Below, one piece after another: positions 16,297 through 24,670 of a stretch of 64,000 nt of DNA (position 1 is its first letter; each line of letters begins with the position of its first letter). The notes under the pieces were generated by a model. It ran no database searches. It saw only the letters and a program-made list of their open reading frames with translations, and had not been told where the DNA came from. This DNA comes from a candidate division FCPU426 bacterium (GTDB lineage Bacteria; Oederibacteriota; Muellerivitia; Muellerivitales; DAHXKG01), in assembly GCA_027366525.1 (NCBI GenBank), contig DAHXKG010000005.1, positions 66,575 through 130,574 of the forward strand. Direction: 5' to 3'. The position numbers and the translations under genes are program-made.

Positions 16297-17339
16297 TTCA
16301 GCTTTTCCTCAAGTTGGATTGCCTTATTCGACTGAAAATTCATTCCTTCATGGAAAATAAAGAAAAGCCCAATAACGGTTACGGGGACTAGGACAGCAAG
16401 ATGCGTTATGAAAACATAAGCAATCGCCATTTCCTTGGAAATGGGATAAAGTCGCAAGAAATTAATGCCGATTAATTCAAAGATGCCAACGCCCCCAGGG
16501 GTTCCAGGAATCAACATACTTAAGATCGTGACTGCCATTAAAAGGGCAACCGAATTATAGTGCAGGGGCCAAGGTGCTAAATGAAATCCTAAAGCAATAA
16601 TATAATAGGTGGTAAATTCGAGTGTCCATGCAATGAGCGAGGTGAAGAAAACAATTAAAATTTCTTTGAAGTTCTTCAAAATATTTAATCCATCTAAAAA
16701 TTTATGGGTGATTTTTTCGAGCAGTAAATGATATTTTTTTGGCGTGTGCCGAATGAGCGATCGAATAATGGAAACGCTCGTGTTTCTAAATGATAAAATT
16801 AAAAACATAATGAGTAATCCACATCCAAAAAAAATGGCGGCTCCTTGTGCAATACTCGAGATGTTAATAATACTGGAGTGAGGATGGGGATTGGGATGAC
16901 GAAATAGAATGGCGGTCAACATGATGAACAGCAAGGCGGTGCCATCAAAGAGTCTTTCGATAATGATCGTTGCAATAACCGAACTTCGGCTTATTTTTTC
17001 GTGCTTACCGACTAAATGTGCTCGATAAATTTCACCAATGCGCGCGGGCAAAAGATTGTTAATGGTAAATCCAATGAGTAGAAAACGAAATAGATTTGAT
17101 AATTTGCATTTTTTAATGGGCGATAACAAAACTTGCCATCGAAAGGTTCGAACCCAATATCCAATAAAATAGACAACTAAAGCTGGAATTAAATACCATG
17201 GATTGAAATGGAATATTGCGTTTTTGAGTTTTTCGAGGTTTATATTTCTAAAAATAAAATAAAAAAATAATAAGATTAAGGCGATACCAATAAAAAAACG
17301 CTTTAGGTCAAGTGGGATTTTTTCTTTATACTGGGTCAC
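16293..17339 (-). CDS. Lysylphosphatidylglycerol synthase-type flippase-like membrane protein
   Basis: A 348-residue polytopic protein of the UPF0104/LPG_synthase_TM family, with about eight membrane segments. Family hallmarks are ARIGEIYRA, SVIATIIIERLFDG and the late PGTPGGVGIFELIG. Members without the catalytic LPG synthase half, like this one, are found beside glycosyltransferases and may move lipid-linked sugars. It starts at GTG; the nearest upstream ATG in frame is followed at once by a stop codon. A promoter lies about 50 bases upstream. It is the first gene of the operon that ends with the GT2 gene. Confidence 0.82.
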   Translation of the reverse strand: MTQYKEKIPLDLKRFFIGIALILLFFYFIFRNINLEKLKNAIFHFNPWYLIPALVVYFIGYWVRTFRWQVLLSPIKKCKLSNLFRFLLIGFTINNLLPARIGEIYRAHLVGKHEKISRSSVIATIIIERLFDGTALLFIMLTAILFRHPNPHPHSSIINISSIAQGAAIFFGCGLLIMFLILSFRNTSVSIIRSLIRHTPKKYHLLLEKITHKFLDGLNILKNFKEILIVFFTSLIAWTLEFTTYYIIALGFHLAPWPLHYNSVALLMAVTILSMLIPGTPGGVGIFELIGINFLRLYPISKEMAIAYVFITHLAVLVPVTVIGLFFIFHEGMNFQSNKAIQLEEKLK

Positions 17340-17386
17340 ACTACATCCATTCTGGAAAGCATTGTAAGTATGTCGACATGGTTGAA

Positions 17387-17415
17387 AGTTTATCGAACGA
17401 TTCTTATCATGTCAA
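17387..17415 (-). promoter_or_regulatory. Promoter of the envelope glycan operon
   Basis: On the minus strand, TTGACA (17415-17410), a 17-base spacer and TAAACT (17392-17387) precede the GTG start at 17339 by about 48 bases. This is a good sigma-70-type match and the only one I see for the three-gene operon. Confidence 0.5.
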
Positions 17416-18142
17416 GATAAGGCTAAAATATCTACTGATACATTACCTCCGGCTAAAAATGGACTTGAAATGGTAAACGATTATTCAAATTATATGGTTA
17501 AGCCAAGGCCAGAATCGAAAAAAAGTCTATTGTAGGATATGGATTTCAGTCTGCCAAATTTTCTTTTATCAAAATTCAGGATTGTTCCGATTCAAGGTGT
17601 GCATTTAGAAAAATTGGATTTAAAAAAATTTTTTTATAGTGGTAGGGATAAATCCGTTTGATTAGGTAGGGAATTTTAAAAATTTATGTAGTGGTGAAAA
17701 CCGCATTCGGATTTTGATATGGTATTAAATTGAATTACTTGGCGGTAGCAAGAATCGGCGATACACGATCGCGAAGTGTGAAAATTTTCGAAATGAAGGA
17801 ACCAGTAATTTAATAGTGAACGTTCCGCAGATCAAATGCGAAGGCTTTTCAGGTTATTGTCAAGGTGGAAGTGCGATAAATTACTGAATTGTATCGTTTC
17901 AATTAATTAATTGTTAATAATTATAGCAGTGTAAAAAAAATGAAATTTATTGAACGCGATAAGGTATCATATATATCAGGCAATAATCGTTTTAATAAAT
18001 AATTTTGTTACTTTGTAATTCTATGTTGATACATGCGGGCCGAAGAGTTCAAGATCCTTTGAGGGTAGATATGAAAATTGAAGATTTAAAGCGAGCATGA
18101 TATATTTGGTGATACAAGTGTCCAATCAATTTTATTAATGGG
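17416..18142. other. Gene-free intergenic stretch
   Basis: About 730 bases between two divergent genes, AT-rich and with frequent stops in all frames. I see no convincing coding region, tRNA, strong hairpin or riboswitch signature. Part of it (about 17730-17880) is less AT-rich, which could mark a small RNA or a decayed gene, but nothing in it is recognisable. Confidence 0.5.
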
Positions 18143-19249
18143 ATGTATACGAGTGCTATGGAAATGATTGAGAAAAGATTGAAATATTTCAGATCCGAAT
18201 TTTTTGTTTGGATTATTTTTGTACTTCTGTATTTGAAACCAGTAATGGGATGGAGTCAATTAACACTTCAGCCATCTGGTTCGTCGTCGGAGGTATTTAC
18301 TTCTTTTCAGACCGCCTATCAAGCGGGCGATCAATTAATGCATCAGAATGGCTGGAAGGGAGCCATTCAGGCTTATCAACAGGCCGTTTCTTTAACAACC
18401 AACCATTATTTGAAAAGCGTAGCTGAAAACTCCGAGGGATGGGCATGGATAACGTTACATAATTATTCTCGAGCTAAACGCAGTTTAAAAAGAGCGATTC
18501 ATTATGATTCTTCAAACAAAGTGGCATTATCCAATTTAGGGGTGGTTTATTATCGAATGTATGAATTCGGTTTAGAAGGCATCCGTTCCTTAAAACAAGC
18601 GATTAAGTACTTTAAAAAATGTAATGCTATTGATGCCAATTATCATCCAGAACTTTTAATCCGTGCCCAAGAAGATTTGGATGATGTCGATTCTTGGGCG
18701 CAAGCCACTCCGATTCCTTCTCGTGAATTAAGAAAAAGTCTAAGTTATCAAGATAGTATAGCGTTAGGAGATCAAGCTCAATCGCAAGGCCAATTGCCGC
18801 TTGCACTCAAAGCCTTTCAATTGGCAGCCCGCGAAGCTCATTCCATGCGATCGAAGGCTTCGGCTATTAATCGCCAGGGGAAGGCTTGGCTGGATTATCA
18901 TTTTCCCAGCAAAGCGCTTTCTTATTTTAAACAAGCGGTAAAACTCGAGCCGAATCAACGGATTTATTTAAATAATCTTGGCTTTACTTATTGGGAGATA
19001 TACGATTCGGGTTTAGGCAATATTTCGGATCTGATTCATGCCGTTAATTTATTCTATCGAGTGAATGCGCTCGGCGACTCATATCGCATTGAAAACTTCA
19101 AAATGGCTTTGGCCGAATTACAAAGAGTTGATCCCAAAGATGCCCAAAAATATGAAGTTTTATTAGGCCAAAACGGTAATCCCAATGCCATGCCAAGCAC
19201 GGGATCTCTGAACACCAATTCAACATTGAATTCCGATTTATCAAATTAA
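18143..19249 (+). CDS. Exported TPR-repeat protein
   Basis: A 368-residue protein with a signal peptide (about residues 10-37, hydrophobic core FFVWIIFVLLYLKPVMG) and two related TPR blocks. Each block has the form A(x)RAKRSLKRAIHYD...SNLGVVYYRMYEFGL or ALSYFKQAVKLE...NNLGFTYWEIYDSGL, so the protein looks duplicated about residue 200. It is probably a periplasmic or surface scaffold. An in-frame ATG at 18158 is an alternative start; neither has a strong Shine-Dalgarno. The next gene begins 2 bases after its stop, although the functions seem unrelated. Confidence 0.65.
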   Translation: MYTSAMEMIEKRLKYFRSEFFVWIIFVLLYLKPVMGWSQLTLQPSGSSSEVFTSFQTAYQAGDQLMHQNGWKGAIQAYQQAVSLTTNHYLKSVAENSEGWAWITLHNYSRAKRSLKRAIHYDSSNKVALSNLGVVYYRMYEFGLEGIRSLKQAIKYFKKCNAIDANYHPELLIRAQEDLDDVDSWAQATPIPSRELRKSLSYQDSIALGDQAQSQGQLPLALKAFQLAAREAHSMRSKASAINRQGKAWLDYHFPSKALSYFKQAVKLEPNQRIYLNNLGFTYWEIYDSGLGNISDLIHAVNLFYRVNALGDSYRIENFKMALAELQRVDPKDAQKYEVLLGQNGNPNAMPSTGSLNTNSTLNSDLSN

Positions 19250-19251
19250 TA

Positions 19252-19899
19252 ATGTCCAAAGCACTCGAGGGGCGACTTTCTGATTTGCACCAAGCAATTC
19301 GCGCGTGTCATCGTTGTTTTCCTCAGAATGACAATTGTCCAGTACCGGGGGGCGGGGGCATTCAAGATAAAGGGTTATTTTTCATTGGGCAGGCTCCGGG
19401 TATTCGAGAACCACAAGCTCAAAAAATGTTTGCTTGGACTGCGGGCAAGCGATTGTTTCAATGGCTGGCTCGCGTAGATATTCATGAAGATCAAATTCGA
19501 AAGTATGCGTATATGACTGCCGTGACTAAATGCTTTCCGGGAAAGGCATCGCATGGTAAAGGGGATCGTAAGCCATCCATCCAAGAAATCGAAAATTGCT
19601 CCGAATATTTAAAAAACGCACTATTAATGTTAAAGCCGAAGGTGATTGTTACGATTGGAAGTCTGGCCTTAAATCAAATGATGCCCAATGCAAAATTTTC
19701 GGATGTGATTGGATTGGAACTCCATCAAGAAATAATAAGTGGAAAGACATGGATTATCCCATTGCCACATCCATCAGGAGCCAGTCCATGGGTTTATTTA
19801 CATGAAAATCAAAAGAAGTTAACAAAAGCGCTTGAATTATTAAAATATCGATTGCAGCAAGAACATCTCTATTCTTTTTTTGTGAAGTCGAACCCATAA
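19252..19899 (+). CDS. Uracil-DNA glycosylase superfamily protein, iron-sulfur type
   Basis: A 215-residue protein of the UDG fold, which removes uracil or related bases from DNA. Cys19 and Cys22 (CHRC), plus a later Cys in VTKCFPG and one in ENCSEYL, are spaced like the 4Fe-4S ligands of family 4 and 5 enzymes. Motif A reads FIGQAPGIREPQ and the C-terminal motif LPHPSGASPWV. These differ from textbook family 4 (GEGPG/HPA) and family 5 forms, so I do not assign a subfamily. It starts 2 bases after the TPR gene. Confidence 0.78.
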   Translation: MSKALEGRLSDLHQAIRACHRCFPQNDNCPVPGGGGIQDKGLFFIGQAPGIREPQAQKMFAWTAGKRLFQWLARVDIHEDQIRKYAYMTAVTKCFPGKASHGKGDRKPSIQEIENCSEYLKNALLMLKPKVIVTIGSLALNQMMPNAKFSDVIGLELHQEIISGKTWIIPLPHPSGASPWVYLHENQKKLTKALELLKYRLQQEHLYSFFVKSNP

Positions 19900-20004
19900 A
19901 AAAACAATCAATAAAAAGTGGCATTGTAGATTTTAAACAATTCGATTAAACTATCTAGAATTATTATCTACGTCATAAATCCGATTAATTTAAAGGGGAC
20001 GATA

Positions 20005-21492
20005 ATGCTTAAAATGACAGTCACGCCGATCAATAAATTGCCGAAATATTCTGTAAAAACATATGTGCTTTTTTCTTATGAAAACAAACCGGCATTCATT
20101 AATCGATATCCAAATCTTGATCTTGAAAAAATTCGCTTGAAGGCTCAACAAGAAGGGTTTGAGAGTAAATTAAATCAAGCCGCCGTGATTCATCCTGAAA
20201 ATGCCGTGGGGATTGACCGTCTTATTTTAATTGGATTAGGTCTACATGAAGATTCCAATGCTGAAGTATTTAGACGGGCGGGGGGGCGGCTGGCAAAAAA
20301 ACTGCTTGAGTTAAAATTGAAACATGCCATCATTGATTGGACGGGAGACGCGCTATCAGAAATTAAACGAGACGATATTTTCGCATTAATGAGCGGCATT
20401 TTATTGGGCTCGTATCAATATACGGTATTTAAAACGGTCGAAAAAAATATTGCGTTAGATGAAATTATTTTTAGAGGGAAAGACTCCAATATCAGTAGTT
20501 TAAAACGGGAAGCGGATCATGCATTGAGCTACGCACGTGCTGTTTTTCTGACACGTGATTTGGTAAATGGTCCTCCCAGCTTGATCACTCCAAAGCACTT
20601 GGTGAATATCGCCAAGCAAATTGCAAGCTCCAATAAAGTTCATTTGAAAATATTTGAAAAAAAAGATCTTATTAAAATGAAAGCTGGCGGCATTTTAGGC
20701 GTAAATCGAGGCAGTGCTCAAGATCCTTTTTTAATTCATTTACATTACAAACCTGCAAAATTTCGGAAATCGATTGCGTTGGTCGGCAAAGGTATTACAT
20801 TTGATTCTGGAGGACTCTCGCTTAAACCGGCTAATGCGATGGAAACGATGAAGATGGATATGGCGGGAGCAGCTACCGTGTTGTCTGTTTTTAGTGAACT
20901 GGTTCATCATGCTCCAGCGGTCGAAGTCCATGGGATTATTCCCACAACTGAAAATATGCCCGGGGACAATGCCTATAAACCAGGCGATGTTTTAACGGCT
21001 TTAAATGGGAAAACTATGGAGGTTTTAAATACCGATGCTGAAGGACGTTTGATATTGGCGGATGCCTTATCCTATGCAGTGCTTCAAAAAATTGATGGCA
21101 TCATTGATTTGGCCACCCTGACCGGGGCTTGTGTTATTGCTTTAGGCTCACTAGTTGCTGGCGCCATGTCTAATAATCCAGAATTATTGGATAAACTCAA
21201 GCAAGCCACGATCAAAGAAGGCGAATCCATCTGGGAACTGCCTTTAGTGAAGGAATATCGCAATGATATCAAAAGCAAAGTGGCAGATATTAAAAATATT
21301 GGGGGTAGTCGAGAAGCTGGCACGATTATTGGCGCTCTTTTCCTACAAGAGTTTGTGGGCAGCACCCCATGGATACATCTGGATATAGCCGGGCCGGCTT
21401 ATTTGGAAAAAACAGTCTCTTCAGTTCCGTATTTACCCCATGGAGGAACTGGATTTATGGTAAGAAGTCTTTTGCGGTTTTTAACAGAATAA
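20005..21492 (+). CDS. pepA: Leucyl aminopeptidase (M17 family)
   Basis: A 495-residue cytosolic aminopeptidase of the M17 family, which forms hexamers and uses two divalent metals to release N-terminal residues. The C-terminal catalytic domain shows VGKGITFDSGGLSLKP (metal and active-site lysine) and the signature NTDAEGRLILADALSYA. The more variable N-terminal domain is also complete. A GGGGA Shine-Dalgarno precedes the ATG. PepA homologues can also bind DNA at recombination sites; nothing here bears on that. The following sigma-factor gene starts 16 bases downstream. Confidence 0.93.
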   Translation: MLKMTVTPINKLPKYSVKTYVLFSYENKPAFINRYPNLDLEKIRLKAQQEGFESKLNQAAVIHPENAVGIDRLILIGLGLHEDSNAEVFRRAGGRLAKKLLELKLKHAIIDWTGDALSEIKRDDIFALMSGILLGSYQYTVFKTVEKNIALDEIIFRGKDSNISSLKREADHALSYARAVFLTRDLVNGPPSLITPKHLVNIAKQIASSNKVHLKIFEKKDLIKMKAGGILGVNRGSAQDPFLIHLHYKPAKFRKSIALVGKGITFDSGGLSLKPANAMETMKMDMAGAATVLSVFSELVHHAPAVEVHGIIPTTENMPGDNAYKPGDVLTALNGKTMEVLNTDAEGRLILADALSYAVLQKIDGIIDLATLTGACVIALGSLVAGAMSNNPELLDKLKQATIKEGESIWELPLVKEYRNDIKSKVADIKNIGGSREAGTIIGALFLQEFVGSTPWIHLDIAGPAYLEKTVSSVPYLPHGGTGFMVRSLLRFLTE

Positions 21493-21508
21493 ACAGATTT
21501 TCAATCCA

Positions 21509-22147
21509 ATGAACTGGCTATACTATAGTATGAGTGATTCACAATTTGTAACTAATTGGGCCATTTCCTCGTCTAATCCAATACGAGATAAGATGATTGA
21601 AAATCAAGCTATTGCTCAATGTAAAGACGGCGATGTGGCGGGATTGAAAATTCTTTATGAGCTTCATGCCAAGAAAATTTTTTACTTGGCATTGCGTATA
21701 TTATCATCGCCTCAAGAAGCGGAGGATGTGGTTCAAGATATATTTATAAAAGTTTTTAAGAATATTAAAAATTATAGAGGTGAAGCAGCTTTTGGTACGT
21801 GGTTGTATCGTGTGACGAGCAACCATTGTTTAGATATCTTGCGCAAAAGGAAAAAGCATACGTGGGTAGAAATCGATGAAACGTTAGAGAACTCGAATAG
21901 GATTAACTTTAAAAATGATCCGGAACATGCAGAGAAGATGTTGAGTCCCACGATTGTTCGGGCGTTGGATCAATTATCACCACGACAAAGGATTTGTTTG
22001 GTAATGAGGGAAATGGAAAATTTGTCGTATGAGGAAATTAGTATATGTTTAGGAATTTCATTGGGCTCGGTCAAATCAAATATTTATAGAGCGAAAGAAT
22101 ATTTGAGAAACTATTTTAAAAAAATGGGCTTTGTGGGAGAATATTAA
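21509..22147 (+). CDS. ECF-type RNA polymerase sigma factor
   Basis: A sigma-70 family protein of up to 212 residues. Region 2 has EAEDVVQDIFIKVFKNI and GEAAFGTWLYRVTSNHC, typical of ECF sigma factors. Region 4 reads LSPRQRICLVMREMENLSYEEISICLG and SVKSNIYRAKEYLR. There is no region 1 or full region 3. In-frame ATGs at 21530 and 21593 are alternative starts; none has a strong Shine-Dalgarno. The next two genes are a single-pass membrane protein and a Spy/CpxP-like exported protein, so this is probably an envelope-stress or metal-responsive sigma under membrane control. Confidence 0.9.
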   Translation: MNWLYYSMSDSQFVTNWAISSSNPIRDKMIENQAIAQCKDGDVAGLKILYELHAKKIFYLALRILSSPQEAEDVVQDIFIKVFKNIKNYRGEAAFGTWLYRVTSNHCLDILRKRKKHTWVEIDETLENSNRINFKNDPEHAEKMLSPTIVRALDQLSPRQRICLVMREMENLSYEEISICLGISLGSVKSNIYRAKEYLRNYFKKMGFVGEY

Positions 22148-22163
22148 GTATTATGGAGGAAAG

Positions 22164-22574
22164 ATGAATCAGGATAAACAACTGGATGATCAAATTGATC
22201 ATATGGTAAGTGCATATTCAAAGCAATCGTCCATGGAAACGTTTCATCAGGAAAAGGTTTGGAAATCCATTGAAAATCGGTTAAATAAGAAAATGGAAGT
22301 TATCCATTCCAAATCGAAAATCAATAAATATGTTTTAAAAACGGGGCTGATTGCGGCTGGATTTTCGATTGCGCTTTCGGGCCTCTTATATTATCGAACG
22401 GTCGTCATTCATCGCAACGGAATAACGGCGGCCAGTATTTATCTTACCCCCCAAATCCATAAAAAATCAGGTCAATCGCAGTTTTTATTTCAAGAAAACA
22501 ACCTCAAACTTCGAGTCGATACACGAGATTTTAAAGGATTAAATTCAGACCCCATTTTATTTTCGAAAATTTAA
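22164..22574 (+). CDS. Putative membrane anti-sigma factor
   Basis: A 136-residue protein with one membrane segment (about 58-76, GLIAAGFSIALSGLLYY), an N-terminal cytoplasmic part of about 55 residues and a periplasmic tail. The cytoplasmic part lacks the Cys/His zinc motif of ZAS-type anti-sigmas, so it would be a non-zinc type. Gene order right after an ECF sigma factor is the main evidence. I chose ATG 22164, behind GGAGGA, rather than an overlapping start at 22131. I recognise no domain by sequence. Confidence 0.6.
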   Translation: MNQDKQLDDQIDHMVSAYSKQSSMETFHQEKVWKSIENRLNKKMEVIHSKSKINKYVLKTGLIAAGFSIALSGLLYYRTVVIHRNGITAASIYLTPQIHKKSGQSQFLFQENNLKLRVDTRDFKGLNSDPILFSKI

Positions 22575-22594
22575 AAATTATTTTATAGTGTAGG

Positions 22595-23068
22595 ATGAAA
22601 ATGAATCAAACTAATTTTTTTAGTAAAATATTCTTCTTGTTGTATGCACTTTTTTTTATTCCAGTTCCCAAAGGATATGCGTGGTCTCGTTCAACCAGTT
22701 CTTCATGTACGCAAAGGGAACTTCAAAGTCAAAAAAATCGCGAAGAACAACGGGCAATTATTCAGAGTCTTTACTTGACGCCGGCACAACATAAGGCTAT
22801 TCGAAAATTACACCGTTTTTTTCTTAAAAAATTAGAAGTCATTCAAAAGCAACAAAAAATTGAACGTATGAAATTGCGGCAAGAACTTCAAAAATCATCC
22901 CCCAACAAGGTTCAAATATACAAGTTAACCGTGATCTTGGGACAATTGCACTGCAAACGCTTAGACTTAATGATTCAGGCTCGCCTGGATTTAAATGAAA
23001 AAATTTTAACTCCCGCTCAGCTTGAAAAATTAAATCAAGAAGAGAATAAACTTATTTCTGGCAAATGA
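22595..23068 (+). CDS. Spy/CpxP-like periplasmic protein (LTxxQ type)
   Basis: A 157-residue exported protein: signal peptide to about residue 29, then a helical domain bounded by two LTxxQ-type motifs, LTPAQHKAI (about 60-68) and LTPAQLEKL near the C-terminus. This pattern defines the Spy/CpxP/CnrX group of periplasmic stress and metal sensors or chaperones. As third gene of a sigma/anti-sigma/LTxxQ set, it probably senses or buffers envelope damage and signals to the anti-sigma. An ATG at 22601 is an alternative start and fits the TAGGA Shine-Dalgarno slightly better. Confidence 0.7.
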   Translation: MKMNQTNFFSKIFFLLYALFFIPVPKGYAWSRSTSSSCTQRELQSQKNREEQRAIIQSLYLTPAQHKAIRKLHRFFLKKLEVIQKQQKIERMKLRQELQKSSPNKVQIYKLTVILGQLHCKRLDLMIQARLDLNEKILTPAQLEKLNQEENKLISGK

Positions 23069-23144
23069 GTTGCGAATATGACCAACCTCATATAATTTTT
23101 ACAGTAAAGCTGGTAAAGTATGATAGAGAACTAGGAGCGAGTTT

Positions 23145-23705
23145 ATGGACATGTTTTTAAATATGTTATCGCCAATGCTAAAATGGTCTAAAAAAATTTC
23201 AGATCGAGCGGAATTAAAATCCTTTAAGGAATCTATTCGTAAAAATCCCAATGACATTGAGTTGCGAATGAAGTTTATCAAATATTGTTTGAGAAAGCAT
23301 TTTAAACATCAGCAGTTATCATATCATGCCACCGAAGCGGTTAATCAATTTGAAAGTATTGCCTACTCTAAAATTACGGATGTAGAAGTTTTTTATCTCA
23401 TGGGTAAGTTTTATGAAGGCAACGATGATAAGAAGACGCAGGCAGTGTATCGGCAAGGGATTGAGTTGTTTAACAAGTTTGCAAAAGAAAAAATGATTTT
23501 GACCTCTGATTTTGTAGAACTGGCGTTTGCCATGGCATTGAATTTATTAAAGTTGGAACAATATCATCCGGGCGAAGAACTCAAGCAATTTTTCAAGATT
23601 GTAAAAAAACGATATTTGAAACCTTTGTTCGATGAAAAAAAAGATTTTTCGTTCGATTTACCTCCCTTTGAATCAGATTTCCCCACCTTGACGACCGCTA
23701 ATTAA
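23145..23705 (+). CDS. Hypothetical TPR-like helical protein
   Basis: A 186-residue soluble, mostly helical protein with no signal peptide. Segments such as VFYLMGKFYEGNDDKKTQAV and ELAFAMALNLLKLEQYHPGE look like degenerate TPR helices. An AGGAG Shine-Dalgarno precedes the ATG. It follows the sigma-factor module by about 75 bases, but I see no evidence that it belongs to it. Function unknown. Confidence 0.55.
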   Translation: MDMFLNMLSPMLKWSKKISDRAELKSFKESIRKNPNDIELRMKFIKYCLRKHFKHQQLSYHATEAVNQFESIAYSKITDVEVFYLMGKFYEGNDDKKTQAVYRQGIELFNKFAKEKMILTSDFVELAFAMALNLLKLEQYHPGEELKQFFKIVKKRYLKPLFDEKKDFSFDLPPFESDFPTLTTAN

Positions 23706-23898
23706 TCTGAAAAAACACCCGTTTTGAGCCCGCCTCCTGTTTGGGGAAAGAGTCGCTTGTCCAATCACTTTGTTTTTAAAATAATATTTTGAAATTTAAA
23801 AATGATTGAATTAAAGTAGGGGGTATTTTAAGCACGAAGGGCGTGAAGTAACATCGTGCAGGTCAGTCAAATCAATAAAATTTAAACGGGAGACGGTG

Positions 23899-24504
23899 AT
23901 GACGACAGGCGCTACCATCACAGAAGTATTAAATATTTTTTTTCGATGGCTGCATGTTTTATTCGGCATAATTTGGGTTGGTCTTTTGTATTTTTTTAAT
24001 TTTATCAATGCATATTTTTCAAAGACACTGGATGCTCCAACCAAAGAAAAAGTTTTTCCAGAATTAATGACGCGGGCTCTTTTCTTTTTCCGCTGGGCCG
24101 CCATGGCAACATTTTTATTTGGTTTAATCTTGTTATATATCAATTACCTAGGCCCGGATCATGTGGCCTCCCTAAATAGTATTCGTGGGGAATGGATCAT
24201 TCTGGGTGGAGGCTTGGGGACGATTATGTGGTTTAATGTTTGGTTTATTATATGGCCGTCACAAAAAAGAATTATTGAAGGGATAAAAACTAGAACCCCC
24301 GTTCATTCAGCATTTTTAGCTCGATCAACAATGGCTTCGAAAATCAATGTGTATTTATCGATTCCGCTTATTTTTGCAATGTTGGCTGCGAGTGGCCATT
24401 TTATTCATGGGAGCTGGTATTGGGTAGTGGGTGTTATTTTAATAGGTTTTTTTATAGCTTCCCAACTTTATGTTTTAGCGGAAAAAATTGGTTTAAAAAA
24501 CTAA
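23899..24504 (+). CDS. Urate hydroxylase N-terminal (PuuD)-like membrane protein
   Basis: A 201-residue protein with about five membrane segments, matching the Urate_ox_N domain: WLHVLFGIIWVGLLYFFNF at the start and MTRALFFFRWAAMATFLFG after it. In PuuD this membrane domain is fused to a C-terminal cytochrome c; here the protein stops after the membrane part, with no CxxCH. Histidines in WLHVLFG and SGHFIHGSWYW could bind haem. A role in urate oxidation is therefore uncertain. I chose ATG 23899, behind GGGAG; an overlapping GTG at 23896 adds one residue. Confidence 0.75.
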   Translation: MTTGATITEVLNIFFRWLHVLFGIIWVGLLYFFNFINAYFSKTLDAPTKEKVFPELMTRALFFFRWAAMATFLFGLILLYINYLGPDHVASLNSIRGEWIILGGGLGTIMWFNVWFIIWPSQKRIIEGIKTRTPVHSAFLARSTMASKINVYLSIPLIFAMLAASGHFIHGSWYWVVGVILIGFFIASQLYVLAEKIGLKN

Positions 24505-24670
24505 AAGGTATGGTGCGCCAGACAATTAATTCAAATAGAAGTATTTTTAAAAAAAGATGAAGAATCGTAGGCGAATTCCAGTTGGGTGCTTAAGATTTAT
24601 TGCCGATCATTAGCAGCAGTCCTGACCGAAAGCCAGGCGAGTTTAAAATGGGTTCAAATTGAGGGGTTTT

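Noticed and set aside
21519-21532. Leaderless promoter for the first ECF sigma (TATACT before ATG 21530)
   Set aside because: The box is only 5 bases before the ATG and no good -35 hexamer is found; not counted among the leaderless cases.
23832-23859. Inverted repeat GCACGA/TCGTGC before the urate-hydroxylase-like gene
   Set aside because: Only six pairs with a 16-base loop; too weak to report as a feature.
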